Assembly: GCF_022347545.1 (NCBI RefSeq)
Contig: NZ_JAKREW010000023.1
Location: 1 to 64,000, forward strand
From: Terribium retamae
GTDB lineage: Bacteria > Pseudomonadota > Alphaproteobacteria > Rhizobiales > Rhizobiaceae
Direction: 5' to 3'
Length of the DNA stretch: 64,000 nt
Position numbers and translations under genes: made by a program. The notes under the pieces were generated by a model, which did not search any database, was not told the DNA's origin, and worked only from the letters and a program-made list of their open reading frames with translations. Positions 8,436-16,914 of the stretch are shown here, piece after piece. Every line of letters begins with the position of its first letter. Position 1 is the stretch's first letter.

Positions 8436-9431
8436 TCATGGATCCGGAATGGTGCCCGCAAGCGCTTGCGAATAAGCCATCGCATCGATGTTGCCGCCGG
8501 AGATGACGCAGACGACATTGCCTCTTATCTGGTCGCTGGCCAGGGCAGCCGCAAGCGAGGCGGCACCGGCGCCCTCCGCCACGACTTTCCCCTTTGAAAA
8601 CAGCAAGCGCATCGCGTCCGTGATCTGGTCGAGGCTAACGGCGACTGCACCGTCGATCAATTGGCTGACGACAGGCCACAGCTGCGGCACTAGCGATGGT
8701 CCTCCGATACTCTTCACGAAGGATGGTCGTGTTTCGATCTCGACGATGCTACCGGCAGCCAGGGCGGCAGTAACGGGTGCGGCGTTCTCATCCTCGGCCG
8801 CAATGACCTTCGCCTGCGGACGCGACGCCTTGACGGCGCTTGCAACACCTGTCGTCAGACTGCCGCCGCCGAAGGGCGTCACCACGACATCGACTTCGGG
8901 GAGGTCCTCGACGATTTCGAGGCCGATGGTGCCGTTACCTGTCAGCACGGCCTGATCGGTGACCGGATTGATCAGAAGTTCCTTGAGGTCGGGTCGCTCT
9001 GCACCGACGATATAGCGCCACCAGGTCTCCATGGAGATGAAGCGCACCTCACCGCCCAGCTTGCGCACGCCGTCGATCTTGGTCTGCGGGGCTCCCGAAT
9101 ACATGTAGGCAGCCATCGGTACGCCGAGCCGATTGGCGGCCCAGGCCACTCCGTAGGCCATATTGCCGGAGCTTGCGGTTGCTACGCCGTTGCGCAAGGT
9201 AGCGATGTCGCGCGACAGCAGTGCATTCAGCGCCGGCCTCAGCTTGAAGGCGCCAGTGGGGGAAAGTGTTTCCAGCTTGAGAAAGATGCGCTGGTCAGGC
9301 AAGCCAAGATCAAGGTGAACCAGTGGCGTGCGGAGCATGTAAGGAGCCAATCGGCCCCGCGCGGCCTCGATCTCGTCCAGCCCAGGGCGTCGTGGACCTG
9401 CAGTTTCCCAGCTTCCTGATAGCGGTGTCAT
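8436..9431 (-). CDS. PLP-dependent threonine/serine dehydratase-like enzyme
   Basis: A 331-residue fold-type II pyridoxal-phosphate enzyme. It shows the lysine that should form the Schiff base (Lys63 in GAFKLRP), the substrate-loop ASSGN at 86-90, and the phosphate-binding glycine loop GGGS at 188-191. These are the hallmarks of threonine/serine dehydratases and racemases; the exact substrate cannot be read from sequence, and there is no C-terminal ACT domain. The ATG at 9431 was chosen because the upstream extension lacks family features. It lies opposite to the rib genes and shares a divergent promoter region with ribH. Confidence 0.85.
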   Translation of the reverse strand: MTPLSGSWETAGPRRPGLDEIEAARGRLAPYMLRTPLVHLDLGLPDQRIFLKLETLSPTGAFKLRPALNALLSRDIATLRNGVATASSGNMAYGVAWAANRLGVPMAAYMYSGAPQTKIDGVRKLGGEVRFISMETWWRYIVGAERPDLKELLINPVTDQAVLTGNGTIGLEIVEDLPEVDVVVTPFGGGSLTTGVASAVKASRPQAKVIAAEDENAAPVTAALAAGSIVEIETRPSFVKSIGGPSLVPQLWPVVSQLIDGAVAVSLDQITDAMRLLFSKGKVVAEGAGAASLAAALASDQIRGNVVCVISGGNIDAMAYSQALAGTIPDP

Positions 9432-9475
9432 CCAATGTCGCCATTCATCGCGGCTTTCCCGCAGTGGATTATATT

Positions 9476-9493
9476 TTATCCCTAAAGGAATAA
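9476..9493. promoter_or_regulatory. Inverted repeat in the dehydratase/ribH divergent region
   Basis: TTATCCCT (9476-9483), AA, AGGAATAA (9486-9493): seven of eight positions pair, in an AT-rich patch about 45 bases upstream of the dehydratase start. It may be an operator or promoter element; no regulator is known. Confidence 0.3.
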
Positions 9494-9626
9494 CGAGTCG
9501 CTTTGGCCGGGGCGAGCGGGATTGCCGCAATAGGCCGATGAAACGCACTGTTCGACAAGGACCCGCAAACGTCGCTTGCACCCGCCGCCGCTTCGGCCTA
9601 AGTCACCGACAATCCCGGAGACCTTC

Positions 9627-10121
9627 ATGGCTGGCACATCCCAACACGGCAAGGCGTTCATTCGGCCAAAGAAGAACGCTCACCTTCTTATCATCGAAGC
9701 GCGGTTCCACGACGACCTCGCCGACGCGTTGCTGGACGGCGCCACGAGCGCGCTCGATGAAGCGGACGCTACCTACGACGTGGTGACCGTTCCCGGCTCG
9801 CTCGAAATTCCGGGTGTCATCGCTTTCGCGCTCGACGGCATGGCCGAGGGCGGCAAGGTCTATGACGGCTTTGTTGCGCTCGGCACCGTCATCCGTGGCG
9901 ATACGTATCATTTCGACATCGTGGCGAACGAGTCGAGCCGTGCGCTGATGGACCTTTCTGTGCAGGAATCGATCGCCATCGGCAACGGCATCCTCACCAC
10001 TGAAAATGAGGAACAGGCCTGGGTGCGAGCCAAGAAGAGCGAAGGCGACAAAGGCGGTTTCGCCGCGCGCGCTGCATTGACCATGATCGCACTCAAGGAA
10101 AAATTGGGAGCGCAATCGTGA
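9627..10121 (+). CDS. ribH: 6,7-dimethyl-8-ribityllumazine synthase
   Basis: Condenses the ribityl-aminopyrimidine with 3,4-dihydroxy-2-butanone 4-phosphate to give lumazine, the substrate of RibE. The 164-residue protein carries VPGSLEIPGVIAFAL and GTVIRGDTYHFDIVANESS, the conserved active-site loop with its histidine, and NGILTTENEEQA near the end. The ATG at 9627 fits family length. The stop overlaps nusB by four bases (GTGA). Confidence 0.96.
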   Translation: MAGTSQHGKAFIRPKKNAHLLIIEARFHDDLADALLDGATSALDEADATYDVVTVPGSLEIPGVIAFALDGMAEGGKVYDGFVALGTVIRGDTYHFDIVANESSRALMDLSVQESIAIGNGILTTENEEQAWVRAKKSEGDKGGFAARAALTMIALKEKLGAQS

Positions 10122-10609
10122 CCGAACCGTCCGGTTCCGCCCCGCGTCAGGCCAACAAACGAGGTGCCGCACGGCTAGCTGCTGTGCAGGCGCTCTACCA
10201 GATGGACGTCGCCGGCTCCGGCCTGCTTGAGATCACGGCCGAATACGAGGCGTTCCGGCTCGGCAAGGAAGTCGACGGCGCACTCTATCGCGAGGCGGAT
10301 GCGCAGTGGTTCCGCGCCATCCTGGCCGGCGTCGTTGAAAATCAGAAGACGGTCGATCCGGTGATCCGTCAGTCGCTTACCGAGGACTGGCCGCTGTCGC
10401 GCCTGGATTCGACACTGCGTGCCATCCTGCGTGCCGGCGTCTATGAATTGATGAAGCGTGAGGACGTGCCGGTTGCGGTGATCGTCTCCGAATATGTCGA
10501 CATCGCCAAGGCGTTCTATTCCGAGGACGAACCGAAACTGGTCAATGCCGTCCTCGACCGCGTTGCGCGCCGCGTACGCGGTGAGGGCAAGGGGAAGGAT
10601 GCGAGATGA
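10118..10609 (+). CDS. nusB: Transcription antitermination factor NusB
   Basis: Binds boxA RNA together with S10 (NusE) in rRNA antitermination complexes. The 163-residue all-helical protein has the family segments RLAAVQALYQMD near the N-terminus and LRAILRAGVYEL with KAFYSEDEPKLVNAVLDRV at the C-terminal side. It starts with GTG overlapping the ribH stop and ends overlapping the MFS gene start (ATGA), so three genes are translationally linked. The ribH-nusB pair is conserved across bacteria. Confidence 0.96.
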   Translation: MTEPSGSAPRQANKRGAARLAAVQALYQMDVAGSGLLEITAEYEAFRLGKEVDGALYREADAQWFRAILAGVVENQKTVDPVIRQSLTEDWPLSRLDSTLRAILRAGVYELMKREDVPVAVIVSEYVDIAKAFYSEDEPKLVNAVLDRVARRVRGEGKGKDAR

Positions 10610-11817
10610 GTGTTGTGACGGCCGCCGCTGAGAACGAGGCGCGCCGCACCGCCTTCATCCTTTCCGCCGCCCAGGCAGTGCTGGGTTCGGCCGGGCCGAT
10701 CTGCTTCGCGCTTGGCGCGTTGGCAGGAGAATTCCTTCTGGGACCTGACAAGTCGCTTGCGACTGCGCCGCTGACCGGCTTTTCCGTTGGCCTTGCAGTG
10801 GGGGCGTTGCCATCGGCGTCGCTGATCCGCCGGCTCGGCCATCGTGATGGTTTCCTTGTCGGCACCGGGGTATCTGCTTTGGGAGGGCTGATCGCCACCC
10901 TTGCGTTGTTCCAGTCGAGCTTCTGGCTATTCGTATTCGGCCTGCTGGTGGTTGGTGTGGGGGCCGCCTTCGTTCAGCAGTTCCGTTTTGCTGCAGCCGA
11001 CAATGCTCCCTCGGAATTCAAGGCACGTGCCATTTCCTTCGTGCTGGCCGGCGGCATCATTACTGCCATTCTTGGGCCGCAGGTGGTGATCTTCACAAAA
11101 GACCTGCTTGCACCCGTTCCTTTCGCCGGCGCGTTCGCTGCCATTCTTGGCCTGTCGGCCGTGGGCGGTGCGATCTTGCTCTTCCTGCGCACGCGAGAGC
11201 CTTCGGGGGCCGAACATGCGGCGGCTCATGGCGGCAGGCCCTTGGCCGAAATCGTCAGCCAGCCGCGTTTCTTCATCGCGCTTTTGTGCGCAGTGGGTTC
11301 CTACACGCTGATGACATTTGTCATGACCGGCGCGCCGCTCGCCATGGTTGGCTGCGGCTTTTCTTCCGACCAGGCAACCCTCGGCATTTCGTGGCACGTT
11401 ATGGCGATGTTCGGCCCGAGTTTCTTCACCGGCCGTCTCATCCATCGTTTCGGCGCGCCGGCGATTGTCGCGGTCGGCTTCGCGTTGCTCATCGGCTGCG
11501 CGGTGGTCGCACTGTCTGGCATCCAGTTGTGGCAGTTCTGGTCGGCCCTGATCCTGCTCGGTCTCGGCTGGAATTTCGGCTTCATCGGTGCCACCGCGAT
11601 GGTGACGGAAAGCTATCGGCCCGAAGAGAAGGGCACGATCCAGGGATTCCACGATCTTATCCTGTTTGGCTCCGTGGCTTTTGCCTCGCTGATGTCAGGG
11701 GCGGTCTACAACGCCTGGGGTTGGGCGATGCTGGCCTGGGTGGTCTTTCCGGTTTCGATCGTCTGTCTGGTGGCGCTCGGCGCACTGCGCATGACCGCCG
11801 TGCGTCGAGCCGCCTGA
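10606..11817 (+). CDS. MFS transporter
   Basis: A 403-residue integral membrane protein with about 12 hydrophobic segments and the major facilitator layout. SLIRRLGHRDG (about residues 69-79) corresponds to the motif-A loop between helices 2 and 3. The substrate cannot be inferred. It overlaps nusB by four bases, so it is probably transcribed with ribH-nusB; a role in flavin or antimetabolite transport would be speculation. Confidence 0.85.
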   Translation: MSVVTAAAENEARRTAFILSAAQAVLGSAGPICFALGALAGEFLLGPDKSLATAPLTGFSVGLAVGALPSASLIRRLGHRDGFLVGTGVSALGGLIATLALFQSSFWLFVFGLLVVGVGAAFVQQFRFAAADNAPSEFKARAISFVLAGGIITAILGPQVVIFTKDLLAPVPFAGAFAAILGLSAVGGAILLFLRTREPSGAEHAAAHGGRPLAEIVSQPRFFIALLCAVGSYTLMTFVMTGAPLAMVGCGFSSDQATLGISWHVMAMFGPSFFTGRLIHRFGAPAIVAVGFALLIGCAVVALSGIQLWQFWSALILLGLGWNFGFIGATAMVTESYRPEEKGTIQGFHDLILFGSVAFASLMSGAVYNAWGWAMLAWVVFPVSIVCLVALGALRMTAVRRAA

Positions 11818-11914
11818 CGAGGCAATGTCGTTCCCAGGCAACGCAGCCGATCTTTCCGGTTCAGACGGTGGGAAAGTCATGCAAGAGCAGGCGAAACCAG
11901 CTTGCCGTAAAAAT

Positions 11915-11931
11915 ATGAGTAATGTACTCAT
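11915..11931. promoter_or_regulatory. Iron-box-like palindrome (TGA-N9-TCA) before the AraC gene
   Basis: Perfect palindrome ATGAGTA-ATG-TACTCAT. It contains TGA (11916-11918), nine bases, TCA (11928-11930), the consensus of the rhizobial iron-responsive operator bound by RirA. It lies 30 bases before the AraC start. Binding by RirA is inferred from the match and from the iron-uptake context. Confidence 0.6.
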
Positions 11932-11960
11932 GAATCTGCTCATCCCCAACGAACTGAAGG

Positions 11961-12851
11961 ATGGGGGCAGGTTTGAACTTCCGCCCGAAGATGCATGCCA
12001 TGACCCACGGCTTTGCCGTGGTCGACAATCTCAAATGGCGTGCCTGGGACGACGTCGTCGCCGATGTCTGGCGCGCCCAGTGCGCGCAGGACGCGCAGGG
12101 CGACTATATCTCGCCCGACCCGCGCCTGTTCGTCATGCTCGATCTCAATCCCGGTGGGGTCTTCGTTTTCGACCATCCGGGCGCGCGGCCAGCTGGTCGC
12201 CACGACGCCGCCGAAACCATGAGCTATGTGCCGGCCGGCATGCCGATCAGCGGTCGCGGCGAAAGGCTGCGGCGGATCAAGCATCTCGACCTGCATTTTT
12301 CGGAAGCCGCGGTGACGCGGCGCTTTGGCCGGACCGTCGATCCGGCGCGCCTGTCGATGCCGCGCTTCCAGTTTCGCGACCCCCGCATGGCGCCGCTGGC
12401 CAGGGCGATTGCCGACGAATGCACGAACCCTGTTGCCATGCACGGCCTGTTTGGCGCCGGCCTGGTCAACGCGCTGCTGGCGCTGCTTTTCGACATCCAC
12501 GAGGACGGGCAGCGCAAGTCCGGCCTGTCGCGCGGGCAGCTGCGCCTGGTGACCGAATTCATCGAGGCCAATTGTTTCAGGCCGATCCGGCTCGGCGAGC
12601 TGGCCGCGCTGGTCGATCTGTCGGAAACGCATCTCAGCCACGCTTTCAAGGCCTCGACCGGGCTGCCGCCGCATCGCTGGCAGATGCGGGCGCGGATCCG
12701 CAAGGTGCAGGAGAGGCTGCGCCGCGAGACGGCGACGCTGAGCGAGGTCGCGCTCGCTGCCGGCTTCTCTGATCAGGCGCATTTCACGCGCGTGTTCAAG
12801 GCCGTGGTGGGGCTGACGCCGGCCGAGTGGCGCCGCCATGCCGCGGATTGA
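11961..12851 (+). CDS. AraC-family regulator of the siderophore locus
   Basis: A 296-residue protein with an N-terminal sensing region (about 1-180) and a C-terminal AraC DNA-binding domain with two helix-turn-helix units: first around FRPIRLGELAALVDLSETHLSHAFK, second around LSEVALAAGFSDQAHFTRVFK, ending GLTPAEWRR. It is oriented toward the TonB receptor and Fhu genes, so it probably activates them, perhaps with the ferric siderophore as ligand, as known for AraC-type iron regulators. An iron box precedes it. The start is uncertain: ATGs at 11991 and 12000 would remove 10 or 13 residues. Confidence 0.88.
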   Translation: MGAGLNFRPKMHAMTHGFAVVDNLKWRAWDDVVADVWRAQCAQDAQGDYISPDPRLFVMLDLNPGGVFVFDHPGARPAGRHDAAETMSYVPAGMPISGRGERLRRIKHLDLHFSEAAVTRRFGRTVDPARLSMPRFQFRDPRMAPLARAIADECTNPVAMHGLFGAGLVNALLALLFDIHEDGQRKSGLSRGQLRLVTEFIEANCFRPIRLGELAALVDLSETHLSHAFKASTGLPPHRWQMRARIRKVQERLRRETATLSEVALAAGFSDQAHFTRVFKAVVGLTPAEWRRHAAD

Positions 12852-12927
12852 TGATCGCCGATCGGGCGCGCCGGTGTTTTCCGTCAAGAACCGACAATTC
12901 GCAGCAAGAAGGTCCAAGCCACTGTCG

Positions 12928-12956
12928 AATAAGATGAGTTAATAGCTCAACTTATT
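12928..12956. promoter_or_regulatory. Iron-box-like inverted repeat before the TonB receptor gene
   Basis: AATAAGATGAG, seven bases, CTCAACTTATT: ten of eleven positions pair. The core TGA (12935-12937), nine bases, TCA (12947-12949) matches the RirA iron-responsive operator and shares ATGAG-N7-CTCA with the site before the AraC gene. It ends 46 bases before the receptor start. Confidence 0.65.
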
Positions 12957-13002
12957 GAACGGCCTTTCGGATGGGAAAGGCGAGGTGGCTCGGGGATGTC
13001 GC

Positions 13003-15180
13003 ATGACACGTGTTCCGCTCAGATTGCTTGGTGTTTCCGGCGTGGCGATCCTTGCCTCGCTGGCGCCGGTCCATGCCCAGCAGGCCACGGTGCTGGACAA
13101 GATCGTCATCGAGGGGCAGGCCGGCGAACGAACGGGTGATCGTTCGGCCGCCGTCGGCAAGGTCAAGGGTGTCGTCGCCAAGGCGACCACGACCGGGTCC
13201 AAGACGGCCACCGACATCAAGGACATTCCGCAGTCGGTGTCGGTCATCGGCCGCGAGGAGATCGACGAACAGGGCGCGCAGAAGGCTGATGAGGCACTGC
13301 GCTACACCGCTGGCGTGTTCGCGCAGCCTTTCGGGCCCGACAGTGACACCAACTGGATGTTCATCCGCGGTTTCCAGGCAACGGCGACCGGAACCTATAT
13401 GGACGGCCTGCAGCTGTTCAGCCATGCCTTCGGCGGCTTCTATGTCGATCCGTTCAGCCTGGAACGCATCGAGGTGCTGAAGGGCCCAGCCTCCGTGCTT
13501 TACGGCGGCTCGAACCCCGGCGGCGTCATCAACTATGTCAGCAAGCGTCCCGACTTCGAGACGCGGCGCTATGTCGAAACAGGCATCAATGATGCCGGCA
13601 ACGCCTATCTCGGCGTCGACCTCGGCGGCATCTCGGACAACAAGGTGCTGAGCTACCGGGTGCTCGGCAAGGTCGCCGGCGGCAACACCTATTCCGATCT
13701 CCAGGACGGCTGGCGCGGTTTCATCTCGCCGAGCCTGACCTGGAAGCCGGACGAACAGACCAGCCTGACCATCCTGGCCAACTACAGCCATATCGACGAG
13801 AACCACAATGGCGGTTCCTTCCTGCCTTATGAGGGCACCGTCGTCGACCGCATCGTTGGCGGCATCAACCATGGCCGCATCCCGCGTGACGCCAACTACA
13901 CCGAGCCCGATGTCGACACCTACCAGCGCCGGCAGGGTTCGCTCGGCTATGAGTTCGAGCACACATTCGACAGCGACTGGACCATCCGCTCCAACGCCCG
14001 CTTCGGCGCAGCCAATGTCAGGGAGATCAGCATCTATCCGAATGGCTGGGCCGGCCCGACAACGCTCGACCGCATCAATTTCGGCCACGACAGCGATGTG
14101 ACGACGTTCCTGCTCGACAACCAGGTCGAGGGCAAGTTCGACACCGGCGGTATCGAACACCGGCTGCTGGCGGGCATCGACTACAAATTCTACAACATCG
14201 ATCAGGTGCAGTCGTCGGCGCTGTTCGGCACCACGCCGCCCATCGACGCCTTCAATCCCGTTTATGGTGTGCCGCTGACGCCGCGGGTCAGCTATCTCAA
14301 CCAGGATCTCAGCCAGCAGCAGCTCGGCCTTTACGTGCAGGACCAGCTGCGCTTCGGCGGCGGCTGGATCGCCACCCTGAACGGCCGCTACGACCGCGGC
14401 TGGCTGAGCGTGCACGACCGGCCGAACTTCTACCAGCCGACACTGGATGCCACCCAGAAGCGCAGCGATGGTTCCTTCTCGGGGCGTGCCGGCCTCGCTT
14501 ATGAATTCGACAACGGCCTGACCCCCTATGCCAGCGTTGCCACCTTCTTCAATCCGCTCATCGGTACCAACGCCTCCGGCAAGCTGTTCGAGCCGGAAGA
14601 CGGCATCCAGTACGAAGCCGGCATCAAATACGCGCCGAGCTTCGTCGATGGCCTGTTCACGCTGTCGGTGTTCGACCTGACCCGGCGCAACGTGCAGTCC
14701 AACCTGACTCCCTTCACCTATGTCCAGACCGGCGAGCTGCGTTCGCGCGGCGTCGAGCTGGAAGGCAAGGTCAACGTCACCGAGGACCTCAAGGTCACCG
14801 CCGCGCTGACCGCCTACAACATCGAGGTCACCAAGGACGAGGACAAGACCATCATCGGCAAGCGGCCCTTCATCGTGCCGGAGGTGATGGCCTCGGCGAA
14901 AGCCGACTACACCTTCCGCGGCGACTGGTATGACGGCATTTCCGTCGGGGGCGGTCTGCGTTATGTCGGCTCGTCCTGGGCCGACAACCAGAACACGCTG
15001 AAGGTTCCGGCGGCGACCCTCGTCGACCTGAAGCTCGGCTATGAGAAGGACAATTGGGGTATAGACCTCAATGTGACCAATGTGTTCGACAAGGCCTATG
15101 CGGCGAGCTGCCAGGGCGCCCTGGTCTGCAGCTATGGCGAGGGCCGCGCCTTCAAGCTGAAGGCCCATACCAGCTGGTAG
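13003..15180 (+). CDS. TonB-dependent ferric siderophore receptor
   Basis: Outer-membrane gated channel for a ferric siderophore, 725 residues. A signal peptide (MTRVPLRLLGVSGVAILASL..., cleavage near AHAQ/VHAQ) is followed by a plug domain with DIPQSVSVIGREEI, the FIRGF segment and ERIEVLKGPASVLYGG, then a 22-stranded barrel with SLTWKPDEQTSLTI and similar strands. It ends in aromatic W, as outer-membrane proteins do. The plug resembles the FhuA/FoxA/FpvA type, hinting at hydroxamates, in line with the Fhu-type ABC genes that follow. The ATG at 13003 has GGGGA upstream and gives the signal peptide. Confidence 0.94.
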   Translation: MTRVPLRLLGVSGVAILASLAPVHAQQATVLDKIVIEGQAGERTGDRSAAVGKVKGVVAKATTTGSKTATDIKDIPQSVSVIGREEIDEQGAQKADEALRYTAGVFAQPFGPDSDTNWMFIRGFQATATGTYMDGLQLFSHAFGGFYVDPFSLERIEVLKGPASVLYGGSNPGGVINYVSKRPDFETRRYVETGINDAGNAYLGVDLGGISDNKVLSYRVLGKVAGGNTYSDLQDGWRGFISPSLTWKPDEQTSLTILANYSHIDENHNGGSFLPYEGTVVDRIVGGINHGRIPRDANYTEPDVDTYQRRQGSLGYEFEHTFDSDWTIRSNARFGAANVREISIYPNGWAGPTTLDRINFGHDSDVTTFLLDNQVEGKFDTGGIEHRLLAGIDYKFYNIDQVQSSALFGTTPPIDAFNPVYGVPLTPRVSYLNQDLSQQQLGLYVQDQLRFGGGWIATLNGRYDRGWLSVHDRPNFYQPTLDATQKRSDGSFSGRAGLAYEFDNGLTPYASVATFFNPLIGTNASGKLFEPEDGIQYEAGIKYAPSFVDGLFTLSVFDLTRRNVQSNLTPFTYVQTGELRSRGVELEGKVNVTEDLKVTAALTAYNIEVTKDEDKTIIGKRPFIVPEVMASAKADYTFRGDWYDGISVGGGLRYVGSSWADNQNTLKVPAATLVDLKLGYEKDNWGIDLNVTNVFDKAYAASCQGALVCSYGEGRAFKLKAHTSW

Positions 15181-15209
15181 CTGCCGGCTGTCTCGAAGGA
15201 ACGACCGTG

Positions 15210-16007
15210 ATGGATGCAGCAAAGAAACCCGACCTGCATCTCTACGATGTCGAAGCAGCGTCCTTTGCCGTCGGCGGCCGTACCATCCTGCCGCCGCTGA
15301 CCATGGCGCTGGAGCCGGGGCGGTTCTACGGCCTGGTCGGGCCGAACGGTTCGGGCAAGAGCACGCTTTTGAAGCTGCTGGCGCGCCAGCAGGAGCCGGC
15401 TGCCGGCTCGATCCGGTTTTCGGGCAGGCCGCTCGACAGCTACGGCACGCGCGATTTCGCCCGCTGCGTCGCCTACATGCCGCAATTCACGCCACCCGCC
15501 GAAGGCATGAACGTGCGCGAACTTGCCGGCCTCGGCCGCTTTCCCTGGCACGGCGCGCTCGGCCGTTTCAGCGCCGAAGACGAGGACAAGGTCACCCGCG
15601 CTCTGGCACAGACCTCACTCACGGCACTGGCCGAACGTATGGTCGACAGCCTGTCCGGCGGCGAGCGGCAGCGCGCCTGGCTTGCCATGATGCTGGCGCA
15701 GGACACGCGCTGCCTGCTGCTCGACGAGCCGACCTCGGCGCTCGATCTCGCGCATCAGGTCGAGATCCTGGCGCTGGTGCGCAAACTCAGCCACAAACAG
15801 GGACTCACCATTGTCGCGGTCCTGCACGACATCAACATGGCGGCATCGTTCTGCGACGAACTGATCGCGCTTCGCGACGGCCGCATCGTCGCACGTGGCG
15901 CGCCCGAACTCATCTTGGAACCCACGGTGCTCGACAGCATCTATGGCCTGCCCATGGGTATAACCAGGCATCCGCAAACCGGTGCGCCGATCAGTTATGT
16001 CCTTTAG
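15210..16007 (+). CDS. fhuC: Iron-siderophore ABC transporter, ATP-binding protein (FhuC type)
   Basis: ATPase that drives uptake of the ferric siderophore through FhuB. The 265-residue protein has Walker A GPNGSGKST (44-52), the signature LSGGE (148-152), Walker B CLLLDEPTSALDL (about 168-180) and the switch histidine in VLHDINMA. Its closest pattern is the FecE/FhuC subgroup. The ATG at 15210 follows GAAGGA. It overlaps the next gene by 11 bases. Symbol given by family and context. Confidence 0.92.
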   Translation: MDAAKKPDLHLYDVEAASFAVGGRTILPPLTMALEPGRFYGLVGPNGSGKSTLLKLLARQQEPAAGSIRFSGRPLDSYGTRDFARCVAYMPQFTPPAEGMNVRELAGLGRFPWHGALGRFSAEDEDKVTRALAQTSLTALAERMVDSLSGGERQRAWLAMMLAQDTRCLLLDEPTSALDLAHQVEILALVRKLSHKQGLTIVAVLHDINMAASFCDELIALRDGRIVARGAPELILEPTVLDSIYGLPMGITRHPQTGAPISYVL

Positions 16008-16914
16008 GCGCGACGGTCACCTGGCATGCTTATCGGGTTCGCCCAGTCTCGACAGGCGAGCTTTCCTGGCATTGGCTGCCTCGGCCCTTCTGCCGCGGCT
16101 GGCATCTGCCGCACAGCCTCGGATCGCCATCATCGACTGGGGGTTGCTCGAAACGGCGCTGGCGATCGGGGTCGTGCCGGCCGCCGCGACGGAGCTCAGG
16201 CAGTTCGCTCGCATCGCGGTGGAGCCGGCCATACCCGCAAGCGTCGTCGACCTTGGCCTGAGGGGCTCGCCAAATTATGAACTGCTGCGCATGCTTGCCC
16301 CCGACCTGATCCTCATTTCCGGCTTCTACGAGTATCAACGTCCCTCGCTGGAGCGCATTGCACCGGTGCTGGCGCTTCCGATCTACGAAGCCGGCCGGCC
16401 GCCTTATCCGCTTGCGCAATCATCGCTTCTGGCGCTGGGCGAGCGCACCGGCCGCGGAGCAGACGCCGACCGCTACGCCGCCGAGACGGGCGCTGAACTG
16501 GAAGAACGGCGTTTGGCCTTGCGCCGTTTCGCGTCGCGCCCTGCCTTCCTGATCAGCCTCGGCGACGCCCGTCATTTCCGTGCCTTCGGCGCGGATTCCA
16601 TGCCCGGCGACGTGCTGGCGCGGCTGGGCATCACCAACGCCTGGCACGACGACACCAGCTACAGCGCGGCGGCGCCCGTCGGCATCGAGGCGCTTGCCCG
16701 CGTGCCTGAAGCCTCGATCATCGTCCTTGCGCCATTGCCTGCGGAGGTCAGCCGCGGCCTGCCCGACAATGCGCTGTGGAATGCCTTGCCGGCCGTGCGC
16801 GAGGGACGTGTCGCGGTGCTCGAACCGGTCAACCATTTCGGCGGTCTGCCATCGGCACGCCGCTTTGCGCGCCTGCTCGCCGATGCGGTGGCACGGGAGC
16901 CGAATCATGGCTAG
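15997..16914 (+). CDS. fhuD: Iron-siderophore ABC transporter, substrate-binding protein (FhuD type)
   Basis: Periplasmic binding protein for the ferric siderophore, 305 residues. The N-terminus carries a twin-arginine signal, SLDRRAFLALAASAL, ending ASA-AQ, so export is probably by Tat as for E. coli FhuD. The mature part has the class III binding-protein outline: IAIIDWGLLETALAIGVVPAA near its N-terminus and LLRMLAPDLILISGFYE. The ATG at 15997 is preferred over a GTG at 15982. The last eight bases overlap fhuB. Confidence 0.9.
   Translation: MSFRRDGHLACLSGSPSLDRRAFLALAASALLPRLASAAQPRIAIIDWGLLETALAIGVVPAAATELRQFARIAVEPAIPASVVDLGLRGSPNYELLRMLAPDLILISGFYEYQRPSLERIAPVLALPIYEAGRPPYPLAQSSLLALGERTGRGADADRYAAETGAELEERRLALRRFASRPAFLISLGDARHFRAFGADSMPGDVLARLGITNAWHDDTSYSAAAPVGIEALARVPEASIIVLAPLPAEVSRGLPDNALWNALPAVREGRVAVLEPVNHFGGLPSARRFARLLADAVAREPNHG

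Noticed and set aside
9432..9626. Possible FMN riboswitch upstream of ribH
   Set aside because: Looked for the conserved RFN-element blocks here and upstream of ribD; none found.
12952..15222. 756-codon open frame on the minus strand opposite the TonB receptor
   Set aside because: Long open antisense frames are common in GC-rich genes; the sense protein has signal peptide, plug and barrel.
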